Shown here in pieces: positions 7,087-16,659 of a stretch of 64,000 nucleotides of DNA. The translations under genes were made by a program, and so were the position numbers. The DNA comes from Gammaproteobacteria bacterium LSUCC0112 (GTDB lineage Bacteria > Pseudomonadota > Gammaproteobacteria > Pseudomonadales > Pseudohongiellaceae), in assembly GCA_004535785.1 (NCBI GenBank), contig SPIB01000004.1:124001-188000 (forward strand), written 5' to 3'. Under the pieces are notes generated by a model, which had not been told where the DNA came from, did not search any database, and was given only the letters and a program-made list of their open reading frames with translations. How positions within the stretch are numbered: position 1 is the stretch's first letter; each line of letters starts with the position of its first letter.

Positions 7087-8297
7087 CAGAAACGGCGAAC
7101 AGATCTTTTACATGGGTGGGCAAGGACTTTGGCGGCCAAGCAAGGCAGGGTACCAGCAGTGCTGAGAACGCTGATTTACTTTGCAGAGAACTTTACCTCA
7201 AGGGCATTCTTGTCACTCATATCAAGTTAACAAAATTGTCGGTGGTTAGAAAAAAGCCCTTACGCCTGAAACCCGGCTTGTTGAGTGTCTTTCTCAGACA
7301 AAGTGCCGGCATGTTACAAGCAGGTCTGCCGTTGGTGCAGGCGCTGGCGATCAGCATCGACTGCATGCCAGCCTCCCAGTTCAGGGATGAGATAAGCAAC
7401 ATCAAGCAACAGGTTGAAAACGGCAGCCTGTTAGGCGAGGCCATCAGTCACAGCAGACTCGGCACACAGAACCTGCTGGTTAATATGATCAGGGCGGCCG
7501 AACAGTCCGGCACACTCGACAGCACACTGCAATCATTGGCTGATGATCACGAAAAGGCAGAACGGCTTCGTGCTCGTGTCAAAAAAGCATTGTTTTACCC
7601 GTTCACTGTTCTGCTTGTTGCGTTGCTGGTAACAATCTTGCTGCTGGTCAAGGTTGTACCCAGTTTCACCAGTACGTTCGCGGAACTAGGGGCTGAACTG
7701 CCCGCGTTAACGCTGGCAGTCATGGCGCTTTCTGATCTTGCTATCGTTTATGCACCGGTTGCAGCCATTGGCTCGACGGTCATCGTGCTGCTAATAAGCT
7801 CGATAATCCCGCGTTACGCTAGTCTGCAGTTACTGTTGGACAAACTGATGATAGCGTTTCCACTGACAGGCAAAATTGTTCAAAACGCCTGCTTGTGCCG
7901 CTTCAGTCAGACACTGGCTGGTAGTCTGCGCGCCGGACTTCCGCTGATGCAAGCGCTGGAGACAACCGCAGCAGCCACAGGTAACCGCGTTTTTGAATCA
8001 GCCTGCCTGTCAATCAGGGAACTTGTTAATGAAGGACAACCTCTCAGTTTTGCAGTTCGCAAGAACAACCTTTTTCCGGTTATGATTGCGCAACTTGTCC
8101 ATGCCGGTGAACAATCGGGCACGCTGGATCAAATGCTGCAATCCTGTGCTGCCCGTTATGAGCAAGATGTTGATCAGGCAGTTGATACATTAAGCAGCAT
8201 GATTGAGCCATTGGTCATGATTGTGCTGGGAGCGATAGTCGCGATATTGATGTTGGCCATGTATCTTCCTGTTTTTCGGCTGGGAGCCGTGTTATGA
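7083..8297 (+). CDS. pilC: Type IV pilus inner-membrane platform protein PilC
   Basis: Polytopic inner-membrane protein on which the pilin polymer is assembled by PilB. It has 404 residues with two homologous GspF (T2SSF) domains at about 70-195 and 270-395. Each begins FLRQSAGMLQAGLPLVQAL or FSQTLAGSLRAGLPLMQAL and contains an AEQSGTLD or GEQSGTLD turn. Hydrophobic segments lie at about 170-190, 215-240 and 375-400. The start codon overlaps the pilB stop and the gene overlaps pilD by 4 bp. The N-terminal 60 residues match the usual cytoplasmic extension (FTWVGKDFGGQARQG). Confidence 0.97.
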   Translation: MTETANRSFTWVGKDFGGQARQGTSSAENADLLCRELYLKGILVTHIKLTKLSVVRKKPLRLKPGLLSVFLRQSAGMLQAGLPLVQALAISIDCMPASQFRDEISNIKQQVENGSLLGEAISHSRLGTQNLLVNMIRAAEQSGTLDSTLQSLADDHEKAERLRARVKKALFYPFTVLLVALLVTILLLVKVVPSFTSTFAELGAELPALTLAVMALSDLAIVYAPVAAIGSTVIVLLISSIIPRYASLQLLLDKLMIAFPLTGKIVQNACLCRFSQTLAGSLRAGLPLMQALETTAAATGNRVFESACLSIRELVNEGQPLSFAVRKNNLFPVMIAQLVHAGEQSGTLDQMLQSCAARYEQDVDQAVDTLSSMIEPLVMIVLGAIVAILMLAMYLPVFRLGAVL

Positions 8298-9196
8298 CCT
8301 TATTGGATTTACTCTCCGCGTCTCCAACCCTGACGGTGGTGCTGGCAACAGTGCTGGGACTGCTGGTCGGCAGCTTTCTGAATGTGGTGATCTACAGAAT
8401 GCCACTGATGCTGCAACGTGAATGGCATGCCCAATGCTGTGACTATCTGCAGATCGACCCGAAAAAAGCCGTGACTGTGGCCCCGGTTCCTGAACACAAG
8501 GTATTTAATCTGATGAAACCGGACTCGCATTGTCCGGTATGTAAAAAGCCTGTGCGTCCATGGCAGAACATCCCGGTGATCAGTTACCTGATGCTGGGCG
8601 GCAAATGCAGCCAATGTAAAACCCGGATTCACTGGCGATACCCGGTTGTTGAACTGGCGACGGCGGCACTGTCCGCACTGGTAGCTTGGCATTTTGGTGC
8701 GACCTGGAGCTGTGTCGCCGCACTTGTTTTCACCTGGTGCCTGATCAGCGCGACTGTTATCGATATTGATCATCAACTGCTACCGGACAACATCACCTTA
8801 CCTTTGTTGTGGCTCGGCCTGTTGTTGGCAGTGACACCCTACGGCACCGGTGTGTCGGTCACTGATGCGGTCATTGGTGCGTGCGCCGGCTACCTGAGTT
8901 TGTGGAGTATTTATCAGATTTTTAAAATGCTGACCGGTCGCGAAGGCATGGGTTATGGCGACTTCAAGCTGTTGGCGGCCATCGGCGCCTGGCTTGGCTG
9001 GCAACAATTGCTGAGTGTTGTCATTTTGTCGTCGATGGCAGGTGCAGTGCTTGGAATTGGCATGGCTGTTTTTGCTGGACGTGATAAAAATATTCCCATG
9101 TCCTTTGGTCCATATCTTGCGATTGCCGGGTTCATTACTTTGATCTGGGGCGATGTGATTATGGATTGGTACCTGAATCTGGCTGTAGGTGCATGA
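8294..9196 (+). CDS. pilD: Prepilin peptidase / N-methyltransferase PilD
   Basis: Inner-membrane aspartyl protease that removes prepilin leader peptides after the invariant Gly and methylates the new N-terminus; in relatives it also processes type II secretion pseudopilins. It has 300 residues. The N-terminal zinc-binding cysteines are in CPVC (80-83) and CSQC (105-108). Catalytic aspartates are Asp157 or Asp159 in VIDIDHQLLPD and Asp223 in the GYGDFK motif. Several membrane spans follow. The start overlaps pilC by 4 bp and the stop overlaps the coaE start. Its target here is PilA. Confidence 0.97.
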   Translation: MTLLDLLSASPTLTVVLATVLGLLVGSFLNVVIYRMPLMLQREWHAQCCDYLQIDPKKAVTVAPVPEHKVFNLMKPDSHCPVCKKPVRPWQNIPVISYLMLGGKCSQCKTRIHWRYPVVELATAALSALVAWHFGATWSCVAALVFTWCLISATVIDIDHQLLPDNITLPLLWLGLLLAVTPYGTGVSVTDAVIGACAGYLSLWSIYQIFKMLTGREGMGYGDFKLLAAIGAWLGWQQLLSVVILSSMAGAVLGIGMAVFAGRDKNIPMSFGPYLAIAGFITLIWGDVIMDWYLNLAVGA

Positions 9197-9816
9197 TGGC
9201 AGTGGACGCAACACAAAGAGCCGTTGTCATTGGTATTACCGGTGGCATCGGGAGCGGCAAAACCGCTGCGACAGATCGTTTTGCCAACCTTGGTGTCGAC
9301 ATTGTTGATGCGGATTTGATGTCAAGGGAGGTTGTCAAACCGGGCTCGCCAGCATTAACAGCCATCGCCACACGCTTCGGTGCGGATCGTATTCTGCTTG
9401 CGGACGGCAGCTTGAACCGTCGCGAACTTCGTCACATCATTTTTAATGATGCTGAGCAAAAAGCCTGGCTTGAAGCCCTGCTGCACCCGTTGATACGTGA
9501 AGAAATTGTGCAGCGACTACAACGGTGCAGACCACCCTACTGCCTGCTGTCTTCTCCACTGCTGCTGGAAACAGACCAACAAAAAATGTGTGATCGGATT
9601 CTGTTGATAGATGCCCCAGAGCAACTTCAGCTTGAGCGAACTCAACTGCGTGACAACACCAGTCAGGACGCGGTTAAAACCATCATGGCCAGCCAACTGA
9701 CACGCGATCAGCGACGATCCATGGCAAATGACATTATTTTAAATGACGCGGATCTGCCTTCCCTTTATGCCGCCGTGGACAAACAACATAACCTGTATCA
9801 GGAACTGTACTCATGA
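9193..9816 (+). CDS. coaE: Dephospho-CoA kinase
   Basis: Phosphorylates dephospho-CoA, the last step of coenzyme A synthesis. It has 207 residues with an N-terminal P-loop GGIGSGKT at 17-24, then the ADxxSRE segment ([10 protein letters not shown]) that binds dephospho-CoA, and LLHPLI in the lid. An open frame continues upstream to 9166, but the ATGATG at 9193 overlaps the pilD stop (ATGA), which makes 9193 or 9196 the natural start. coaE after pilD and before yacG is the standard order in this lineage. It overlaps yacG by 4 bp. Confidence 0.95.
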   Translation: MMAVDATQRAVVIGITGGIGSGKTAATDRFANLGVDIVDADLMSREVVKPGSPALTAIATRFGADRILLADGSLNRRELRHIIFNDAEQKAWLEALLHPLIREEIVQRLQRCRPPYCLLSSPLLLETDQQKMCDRILLIDAPEQLQLERTQLRDNTSQDAVKTIMASQLTRDQRRSMANDIILNDADLPSLYAAVDKQHNLYQELYS

Positions 9817-10022
9817 GCGAGCGTGTATTACGTGTCAATTGTCCTCATTGTAAAGACATTGTGGAATGGGGCGAACAAAGTCCGTGGCGTCCCTTTTGCA
9901 GCGAGCGATGCAAACTGATTGATTTTGGTGAGTGGGCAAACGAACGGCACAGCATTCCCGGCGAGCCCGTTGATCCTGAACAACTTGAAAACCTGCCCAA
10001 ACGTTCTGATGAACCCGACTGA
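9813..10022 (+). CDS. yacG: DNA gyrase inhibitor / zinc-binding protein YacG
   Basis: A 69-residue zinc protein. Four ligands are visible: Cys10 and Cys13 (CPHC) and Cys29 and Cys33 (CSERC), the spacing of the YacG family. The conserved [17 protein letters not shown] block follows. E. coli YacG is known to bind GyrB and inhibit gyrase. The acidic C-terminal tail is likely disordered. It overlaps coaE by 4 bp and the Nudix gene by 14 bp. Confidence 0.93.
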   Translation: MSERVLRVNCPHCKDIVEWGEQSPWRPFCSERCKLIDFGEWANERHSIPGEPVDPEQLENLPKRSDEPD

Positions 10023-10992
10023 TCAGCCAACACATAAACGTGTGCATGTTGCTGTGGGGGTCATTTACGGGCCCGATGGCAGAATTCTGATTGCACAACG
10101 ATCAGCCGGCCAGCATCTCTGTGGTCTCTGGGAATTTCCCGGCGGCAAAGTGGAAGCCGGGGAATCCGTTAATGACGCGCTGGCGAGGGAACTGCAAGAA
10201 GAGCTCGGCATCACCGTGCTGAGCCAGTCTTCCTTGTGTACGATTCAACACGACTACAACGACAAGTCTGTGCTTCTTGATGTCTGGAACGTTGACCGCT
10301 TTGCTGGCACAGCAAGGGGTAAAGAAGGCCAACCTTTGCGGTGGTTGTTTCCGCATGAGTTGCGCCATCAGGATTTTCCGGACGCCAACCGTGCCATTAT
10401 CAGATCCATTGTGTTGCCGGACTTCATTGCGTTGCTGAACATAGACTCGACAACAGCGATCAGCGACGGATATTTGCAGAGTTTGCCAGACTCTTGTCTG
10501 TTGCGGCTTCGTAACAGCACAACGGGCCACGTTGAACCGTCAAATTATCCTGAATTGATCAGCCGTTTTTTGCAACAGCCCGCAGTTACCAGCAATACCT
10601 GCCGACGGCTGCTTATCGATGTGTCCTCAAACGACACCATCGATCCGTTACTCTTACCGATGCTGGGTGGCGTGCATGTCAATCGCCATGTGCTGCAGAC
10701 GCTTGAACATCGCCCGGTTGCTGATCATTTGTTATTTGGGGCGTCATGCCACACAGCTGAAGAGCTGGCCTTGGCCAAGACATTGGGTGCGGATTACGCG
10801 CTGCTTTCGCCGGTTCTGCCGACCAACAGCCATCCCGGGCAAGCCGGGATGGGCTGGGACAGGTTCAAACAATTGACGCAGTCAACGTCGTTGGCTGTTT
10901 ACGCGATGGGAGGGCTCAGCCAATCCGATCTGCCAACCGCCCGTCAACAAGGTGCACGCGGTATAGCCGGTATCCGTCTTTTCAAGCGTTGA
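10009..10992 (+). CDS. mutT: Nudix hydrolase fused to a ThiE/TenI-like domain (MutT-type)
   Basis: A 327-residue two-domain protein. The N-terminal domain (about 10-135) has a complete Nudix box from Gly46 to Ile68 (Gx5Ex7RELxEExGI) and is expected to hydrolyse oxidised dNTPs such as 8-oxo-dGTP, limiting mutation. The C-terminal half (about 175-325) resembles thiamine phosphate synthase: [31 protein letters not shown] and YAMGG..Q. I see no sign that it is a working ThiE. This fusion is common in Pseudomonas-like bacteria. An upstream extension to 9919 is open, but the ATG at 10009 begins the recognisable protein and overlaps yacG. It converges with argJ. Confidence 0.9.
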   Translation: MNPTDQPTHKRVHVAVGVIYGPDGRILIAQRSAGQHLCGLWEFPGGKVEAGESVNDALARELQEELGITVLSQSSLCTIQHDYNDKSVLLDVWNVDRFAGTARGKEGQPLRWLFPHELRHQDFPDANRAIIRSIVLPDFIALLNIDSTTAISDGYLQSLPDSCLLRLRNSTTGHVEPSNYPELISRFLQQPAVTSNTCRRLLIDVSSNDTIDPLLLPMLGGVHVNRHVLQTLEHRPVADHLLFGASCHTAEELALAKTLGADYALLSPVLPTNSHPGQAGMGWDRFKQLTQSTSLAVYAMGGLSQSDLPTARQQGARGIAGIRLFKR

Positions 10993-11002
10993 GGCCAAGG
11001 CC

Positions 11003-12226
11003 TTAACTGCGATAGGACGCGTTGATTCGCACGTATTCTTCAGACAAGTCCGCCGTCCACACCAATTCGCGCACATCGCCTCGGGCAAGTTCAATATGCA
11101 GCGTGATGTCTTGCTGGTTCATCACAGCCTGCCCCAGCGCCTCGTGGTAACCCGGTGCGAGTCCACCTTGTTTCACAATGGCAACATCATCCAGATAGAT
11201 ATCAATACGGGAGACATCCAGATTTTCAACACCCGCGCGTCCTATGGCCGCCAATATGCGCCCCCAGTTTGGATCCGAGGCTGACAAGGCTGTTTTTACC
11301 AACGGCGACTCAGCAATCGCATAAGCGACCTGCAGACACTCTTTACTGCTTGCGCCACCACGAACATCGACGGTGACGAATTTTTTGGCGCCCTCGGCAT
11401 CACGAATAATCAGTTTTGCGAGCTCAAGAATCAATTCATGCAGCGCATGGCTGAATTTCTCAAACAGTCCCCTGTCTGCTTCAGTAATCTGTACACCGCT
11501 GCAACCTGTGGCACTCAGAATACAACAGTCATTTGTTGAGGTATCGCCATCCACGGTGATGCGGTTGAACGACTGCTCAACGGATGAGCGCAGCAGAGAG
11601 TCCAGCAAGGCCTGATCCAAAGCGGCGTCAGTTGCCACAAATGCCAACATGGTTGCCATGTTGGGTTTGATCATTCCAGCACCTTTGGTGATACCGGTAA
11701 TGGTGACTGTTTTACCCGCGTGCTCAATAACGCGGCTGACGGCCTTGGGGCGCGTATCAGTTGTCATGATGCCTTTGGCAGCTAACAACCAGTTATCCAC
11801 GATCAGCGCATCCAGTGCCTTGGGTACTGCTGCAGCAATTCGCTCTGCTGGCAAACGCTCACCGATCACACCTGTAGAAAATGGCAGAACCTGTTGCACA
11901 TCAACGCCGGCTGCATCGGCAACAGCCTGACAGCAAACATGAGCATCGATCATGCCCTGAGGTCCGGTACCTGCGTTTGCATTGCCAGTATTAACAAGCA
12001 TGTAACGCGCGGCACCAGCACTGCTCGTCAGGTGTTGACGCGCAATAACAACGGGCGCGGCACAAAACGCATTCTGTGTGAACATGCCGCTGGAGCGAGT
12101 ACCCGGAGCCAATTCAAACAGCACCACATCCAGCCGATTCTGATAACGCACGCCGGCGCTGACTGCTGCAATTTTGATTCCGTCGATTGGCAGTATTTGC
12201 CCAAGCTCATTTGTTCCTGTCGCCAT
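11003..12226 (-). CDS. argJ: Bifunctional glutamate N-acetyltransferase / amino-acid acetyltransferase
   Basis: Transfers the acetyl group from N-acetylornithine to glutamate, and can also acetylate glutamate from acetyl-CoA, in arginine synthesis. It has 407 residues, the normal length. The precursor self-cleaves before a threonine nucleophile: the motif KGAGMIKPNMATML is present, with Thr192 as the new N-terminus of the beta chain. NTGNANAGTG near 79-88 and the C-terminal EYVRINASYRS end are also typical. It is the last gene of the long minus-strand run after secA, 63 bp downstream. Only a 10-bp GGCC-rich gap separates its stop from the convergent Nudix gene. Confidence 0.97.
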   Translation of the reverse strand: MATGTNELGQILPIDGIKIAAVSAGVRYQNRLDVVLFELAPGTRSSGMFTQNAFCAAPVVIARQHLTSSAGAARYMLVNTGNANAGTGPQGMIDAHVCCQAVADAAGVDVQQVLPFSTGVIGERLPAERIAAAVPKALDALIVDNWLLAAKGIMTTDTRPKAVSRVIEHAGKTVTITGITKGAGMIKPNMATMLAFVATDAALDQALLDSLLRSSVEQSFNRITVDGDTSTNDCCILSATGCSGVQITEADRGLFEKFSHALHELILELAKLIIRDAEGAKKFVTVDVRGGASSKECLQVAYAIAESPLVKTALSASDPNWGRILAAIGRAGVENLDVSRIDIYLDDVAIVKQGGLAPGYHEALGQAVMNQQDITLHIELARGDVRELVWTADLSEEYVRINASYRS

Positions 12227-12289
12227 AATAGTTACTCTGACTTTGCTCTCAAAAACACCTTTCTACAGCCTCTTTTGCTCTGATGAGAA

Positions 12290-15049
12290 TCAGCTCAACC
12301 GACCATGACATTGTTTGAATTTTTTACCAGACCCGCATGGGCAAGGCTCATTACGGCCAAGCTTGGGCTCTTCGCGCACAAACGGCGTACGCTGATCATC
12401 TGAGTCGGCGCTTTGTGTTTCTTCCGATGCGGCTTGCTCCATGGCCGAGGCCTGTTCATGCTGAAGCTGGATTTTTTCCTTGGTACGCTCGGCCTGGCGC
12501 GCACGCTCAATGGCGTCAATCTCATCGGGGGAGCGCACTTGCACATGACTCAGGAACCGAATCACGTCGTGCTGTAAACGCGACAGCAGACTTTGAAACA
12601 AGGCAAATGCTTCACGCTTGTATTCCTGTTTGGGGTTTTTGCCTGCATACCCACGCAGGAAAATACCTTGCCGCAAATGATCCATCGCCTGCAAATGCTC
12701 TTTCCACAACGTATCCAATATCTGCAATACAATCTGTTTTTCCAGCAAATGCATTTTGTCGCCGACCAGTTCGCGTTTGATGCGATAGGCATCAGTCAGA
12801 GCATCGCGGATTTTCTGACGCAAGGTCTCTTCATACAACTTCTGATCTTCTTCCAACCAGGTTTTTACCGGCAAATGCACGGCAAACTCTGCACCAATGG
12901 CTGCTTCCAGCCCGGGGATATCCCACTGCTCAAAAATACTCTGTGGAGGAATGTGGCTGCTGACAACTTCGTCAATCACGTCATTTCGCATACCATCCAG
13001 CAGCGCAGACAGATCATCACTGGCCATAATCTGATTGCGTTGTTTGTACACAATGGTTCGTTGATCATTGGCAACGTTGTCGTACTCCAGCAACTGCTTT
13101 CTGATATCAAAGTTGCGGCCTTCAACTTTGCGCTGCGCCTTTTCAATGGACTTGGAGACCATGCCATGTTCGATGGCTTCCCCACGCTCCATCCCCAGCG
13201 CCTGCATAAAATTCTTCACCCGCTCAGAGGCGAAAATACGCATCAGATTATCTTCAAGCGACAGATAAAACCGTGAATAGCCCGGATCACCCTGGCGACC
13301 TGATCGGCCTCGCAACTGGTTGTCGATACGTCGTGATTCATGACGCTCAGTACCAATAATATGCAACCCGCCGGCCGCAATCACTTGCTCGTGGCGGATC
13401 TGCCACTGTGCTTTGGCAGCATCAACTTGTTCCTGGGAAGGATTATCCATACTCTGGACTTCAGTTTCCCAACTGCCGCCCAACTTGATGTCGGTACCAC
13501 GACCCGCCATGTTGGTTGCGATAGTCACTACACCTGGCCGACCGGCCTGAGCAATGATGAACGCTTCCTTTTCGTGAAATTTGGCGTTCAGGACTTCGTG
13601 ATGAATTTTTTCCTTCTTCAGGAATTTGGACAACATTTCCGAGGTTTCAATCGATGCTGTACCCACCAGCACAGGAGCACCTTTGGCGCTGAACTCCTTG
13701 ATGTCGCGCACAATGGCTTCAAACTTTTCTTCAATGGACAAAAATACCAGGTCATTCATGTCAATACGCTTCATTGGCATATTGGGCGGAATAACCACTA
13801 CATCCAGATCATAAATTTGTTTGAATTCAAACGCTTCGGTATCAGCCGTACCGGTCATACCTGAAAGCTTGGCATATAGCCTGAAATAATTCTGGAAGGT
13901 TGTGGATGCCAATGTCTGGCTCTCACTCTGAATCTCGACACCTTCTTTGGCTTCGATGGCCTGATGCAAACCTTCCGACAAACGACGGCCTTCCATCGTT
14001 CGTCCGGTGTGTTCATCAATCAGCACAATCTTGTTGTCTTTGACAATGTACTCAACATCTTTATGGAACAGGTAGTGTGCTTTTAATGCTGAGTGAATAT
14101 GGTGTAACAAGCCCAGATTCGCGGCAGCATAAAGACTCTCCCCCTGTTTGAGCAGGCCGTGCTGCGTCAATAACTCTTCAAGGTATTCGTGTCCTGCCTC
14201 TGTCAGTTCCACCTGTCGCGTTTTCTCATCAACAGAGAAGTGTCCGGTCTCTACCCGCTCTTCACGCTCCAGCATCATGCCGCTTTTTTCAGGAGCAGCC
14301 TCACCTTTTTCAAGTCGATTGATCAGGGCATTGATCGCGAGATATTGCTTGGAACTGTCTTCCGCGGCCCCGGAAATAATCAAAGGTGTTCGCGCTTCGT
14401 CAATCAGAATGGAGTCGACTTCATCAACAATTGCAAAGTTGAGTTTGCGCTGCATCTTGTCTTCGATGCGAAACGCCATATTGTCGCGCAAGTAGTCAAA
14501 ACCAAATTCGTTGTTGGTGCCATAGGTGATGGACGCGTTGTAAGCTGCCTTTTTTTCATGTGCCATCTGGCCCGCGATAATAACACCAACGGTTAAACCC
14601 AGAAATTCGTACAGCGGACGCATCCAGTTGGCATCACGTCGGGCGAGGTAATCATTGACCGTCACAATATGCACACCGTTGCCGGCAAGACCATTCAGGT
14701 AGGCGGGCAACGTCGCAACCAATGTTTTACCCTCACCGGTTTTCATCTCAGCGATATCGCCGTAATGCAGCACCATGCCACCAATCATCTGCACATCAAA
14801 GTGGCGCATGCCCATGGTACGTTTGCTTGCTTCGCGTACTACAGCAAATGCTTCCGGCAACAGCGCATCCAGAGACTCGCCCTTTTCGACACGCACGCGG
14901 AATTCATCGGTTTTTGCACGCAACTGTTCATCGGAAAGCCCTTCCAATGTCGGCTCAAAACTGTTTATCTGCTTGACTGTTTTTTGCAGCTTTTTAAGTT
15001 TGCGCGAGTTGCTGCTGCCAAAAATAGCACTGAAAATATTAAGATTCAT
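12290..15049 (-). CDS. secA: Preprotein translocase ATPase SecA
   Basis: Motor ATPase that pushes unfolded proteins through SecYEG. It has 919 residues (E. coli 901). Walker A lies in [18 protein letters not shown] near residue 102, the DEAD motif in [21 protein letters not shown], and the helicase motif [14 protein letters not shown] near 510. The C-terminal zinc site that binds SecB and phospholipid is intact: Cys903, Cys905, Cys914 and His915. The linker before it is rich in Gln, Glu and Ala. It follows lpxC and a small membrane-protein gene, as in other gammaproteobacteria. The ribosome site is weak (GTGGG), so translation could be regulated from the 75-bp leader. Confidence 0.98.
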   Translation of the reverse strand: MNLNIFSAIFGSSNSRKLKKLQKTVKQINSFEPTLEGLSDEQLRAKTDEFRVRVEKGESLDALLPEAFAVVREASKRTMGMRHFDVQMIGGMVLHYGDIAEMKTGEGKTLVATLPAYLNGLAGNGVHIVTVNDYLARRDANWMRPLYEFLGLTVGVIIAGQMAHEKKAAYNASITYGTNNEFGFDYLRDNMAFRIEDKMQRKLNFAIVDEVDSILIDEARTPLIISGAAEDSSKQYLAINALINRLEKGEAAPEKSGMMLEREERVETGHFSVDEKTRQVELTEAGHEYLEELLTQHGLLKQGESLYAAANLGLLHHIHSALKAHYLFHKDVEYIVKDNKIVLIDEHTGRTMEGRRLSEGLHQAIEAKEGVEIQSESQTLASTTFQNYFRLYAKLSGMTGTADTEAFEFKQIYDLDVVVIPPNMPMKRIDMNDLVFLSIEEKFEAIVRDIKEFSAKGAPVLVGTASIETSEMLSKFLKKEKIHHEVLNAKFHEKEAFIIAQAGRPGVVTIATNMAGRGTDIKLGGSWETEVQSMDNPSQEQVDAAKAQWQIRHEQVIAAGGLHIIGTERHESRRIDNQLRGRSGRQGDPGYSRFYLSLEDNLMRIFASERVKNFMQALGMERGEAIEHGMVSKSIEKAQRKVEGRNFDIRKQLLEYDNVANDQRTIVYKQRNQIMASDDLSALLDGMRNDVIDEVVSSHIPPQSIFEQWDIPGLEAAIGAEFAVHLPVKTWLEEDQKLYEETLRQKIRDALTDAYRIKRELVGDKMHLLEKQIVLQILDTLWKEHLQAMDHLRQGIFLRGYAGKNPKQEYKREAFALFQSLLSRLQHDVIRFLSHVQVRSPDEIDAIERARQAERTKEKIQLQHEQASAMEQAASEETQSADSDDQRTPFVREEPKLGRNEPCPCGSGKKFKQCHGRLS

Positions 15050-15124
15050 GATTACCCACTACATAAAATACTGATCTGTCTGGATTGGTTGTGCACTCTG
15101 TGAAACACAATATTCAGAGACGTA

Positions 15125-15562
15125 TCAATGCAGCGTGCGACGAACGTAGCTCGCGGGGTCGACAATCCGGCCGTGTTGAAACGACGCGAGTTGTCCGGGT
15201 GAATGGGCGGTGATGGCTACAAGGTGCGGCGTGGCAATCAGGCTGAACACCGAAGCAACCATCGGCTTGATGTCTGAGAGAGAGTCAGATGCCAGATCAG
15301 CGGCATAACGATCAGAGACGTCCGAACCTTGATCTACCAATACAACGGGCTGACCACCACGGATAAATTCATCCGGGGCAACCGCAGATTCCTGAGTGAC
15401 CAAGGAACTCGAGCCGGCATCCGCAAACGCCAGCTCGTAACCAAGATATCCCAGCGCAACAGGCGCTCCCATCAGACAGAGCGATAAAAATCCTTTCATC
15501 CAACCACGGATCACGATGGTACGGGTATGTCCGTAGCGCTGGTTGACCAGAATCAATTTCAT
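15125..15562 (-). CDS. Small membrane-anchored protein of unknown function between lpxC and secA
   Basis: A 145-residue protein I cannot assign. It starts MKLILVNQRYGHTRTIVIRGW, a basic stretch before one hydrophobic segment (about 25-48) that could be a signal anchor, so most of the protein should be periplasmic. The rest is acidic and low in motifs. The N-terminus resembles membrane-anchored M23 peptidases found near secA in related bacteria, and the last 20 residues (HGRIVDPASYVRR) recall the C-terminal tail of that family, but no HxxxD or HxH zinc motif is present. It may be an M23 gene with its core deleted. Its position is that of secM in E. coli, yet no SecM arrest motif is visible. 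It starts 3 bp after the lpxC stop. Confidence 0.7.
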   Translation of the reverse strand: MKLILVNQRYGHTRTIVIRGWMKGFLSLCLMGAPVALGYLGYELAFADAGSSSLVTQESAVAPDEFIRGGQPVVLVDQGSDVSDRYAADLASDSLSDIKPMVASVFSLIATPHLVAITAHSPGQLASFQHGRIVDPASYVRRTLH

Positions 15563-15565
15563 GCG

Positions 15566-16477
15566 TCAGGCGGCCAGTACCGGTTTAACGTAGGAAATGG
15601 GCACCTGGGAATCAGAGTCAAAAGTGACCATTTCCCAGGCGTCTCTGTTTTTCTCAAGCGCTCTCAGCAAGGCGTTGTTGAGAGCGTGGCCTGACTTGTG
15701 GCCTTTGAATTCCCCAATCAGACTGTAACCTGTCAGGTACAAATCGCCGATTGAATCCAGAATTTTGTGTTTGACGAATTCATCCTCATAACGCAAGCCA
15801 TCTTCGTTCAGCACTTTATAGTCGCCTACCGCAATGGCGTTATCCATGCTGGCGCCCAGTGCAAGATTCCGGTTTCTGAGCTCTTCGAACTCATGCATAA
15901 AGCCGAACGTTCTTGCGCGACTGACTTCTTTCACAAAGGATGTACTGGAAAAATCGATAGTGGCAGATTTGGTGTAACGTCGGTATACGGGGTGGTCGTA
16001 CAGCAATGTGTAACTGACTTTAAACCCGTCGTAAGGCTCCAGACTGACCGTTTTGTCACCTTCCACCAAGCGGACGGGTTTCAAGATTCGTATAAACTGT
16101 TTGGGCGCATCCTGCTCTTCAATGCCTGCTGACTGAATCAGGAAAACAAAGGGGCCCGCACTGCCATCCATGATTGGCACTTCCGGCGCACTGACTTCAA
16201 TATAGGCATTATCGATTCCAAGGCCTGACAGGGCGGACATCAGGTGCTCAATCGTTGATACCTTGACATCGCCTTTGACCAGCGTCGTCGACAGAGTGGT
16301 TTCACCAACCAGATGGGCTTTAGCGGGCACCTCGGGACGTGACTCAATATCCGTTCTGATAAAAACAATACCATTGTTAACTGGCGCTGGACGCAATGTC
16401 AGATACACCTTCTGACCTGTGTGCAGGCCAACACCAGTGGCTCGGATCACATTCTTGAGTGTTCGCTGTTTTAACAT
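15566..16477 (-). CDS. lpxC: UDP-3-O-acyl-N-acetylglucosamine deacetylase
   Basis: Zinc deacetylase that performs the committed step of lipid A synthesis. I take the ATG at 16477, giving 303 residues beginning [21 protein letters not shown], which is the usual N-terminus; the open frame extends 24 codons further but that part is not LpxC-like. Zinc ligands are His78, His237 and Asp241. Glu77 and His264 (KSGHALNN) are the catalytic pair. MDGSAGPF near 103-110 is conserved. It follows ftsZ, as in all dcw clusters of this group, after a 182-bp gap. FtsH-dependent degradation is known in E. coli; nothing in this sequence decides that point. Confidence 0.97.
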   Translation of the reverse strand: MLKQRTLKNVIRATGVGLHTGQKVYLTLRPAPVNNGIVFIRTDIESRPEVPAKAHLVGETTLSTTLVKGDVKVSTIEHLMSALSGLGIDNAYIEVSAPEVPIMDGSAGPFVFLIQSAGIEEQDAPKQFIRILKPVRLVEGDKTVSLEPYDGFKVSYTLLYDHPVYRRYTKSATIDFSSTSFVKEVSRARTFGFMHEFEELRNRNLALGASMDNAIAVGDYKVLNEDGLRYEDEFVKHKILDSIGDLYLTGYSLIGEFKGHKSGHALNNALLRALEKNRDAWEMVTFDSDSQVPISYVKPVLAA

Positions 16478-16659
16478 AGGGGGTGCTGGTTCCAGAAAAT
16501 TGAGTCTGAGAAGGGAGTTCAGCCTTTTCATGGGCGTGGATGATAACAAATATCAACTGAGAACCCAAACACTGATTGGACGCGCACATCCTGAAGGCAC
16601 CGACCTGTGCTCGATGTCTTCAGGAGTTATCAACGTGCGCCGGTGATCAGCGCAGCGGG

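Noticed and set aside
10988-11007. A GGCC-centred dyad between the Nudix gene and argJ as a bidirectional terminator
   Set aside because: The two-base loop is too tight and there is no T-run on either strand.
12593-13276. A 227-codon open frame on the plus strand
   Set aside because: It is antisense to secA and its translation shows no membrane or domain pattern.
16478-16549. A 24-codon N-terminal extension of lpxC
   Set aside because: LpxC proteins begin at the [15 protein letters not shown] segment; the extension has no conserved residues and would give an abnormal length.
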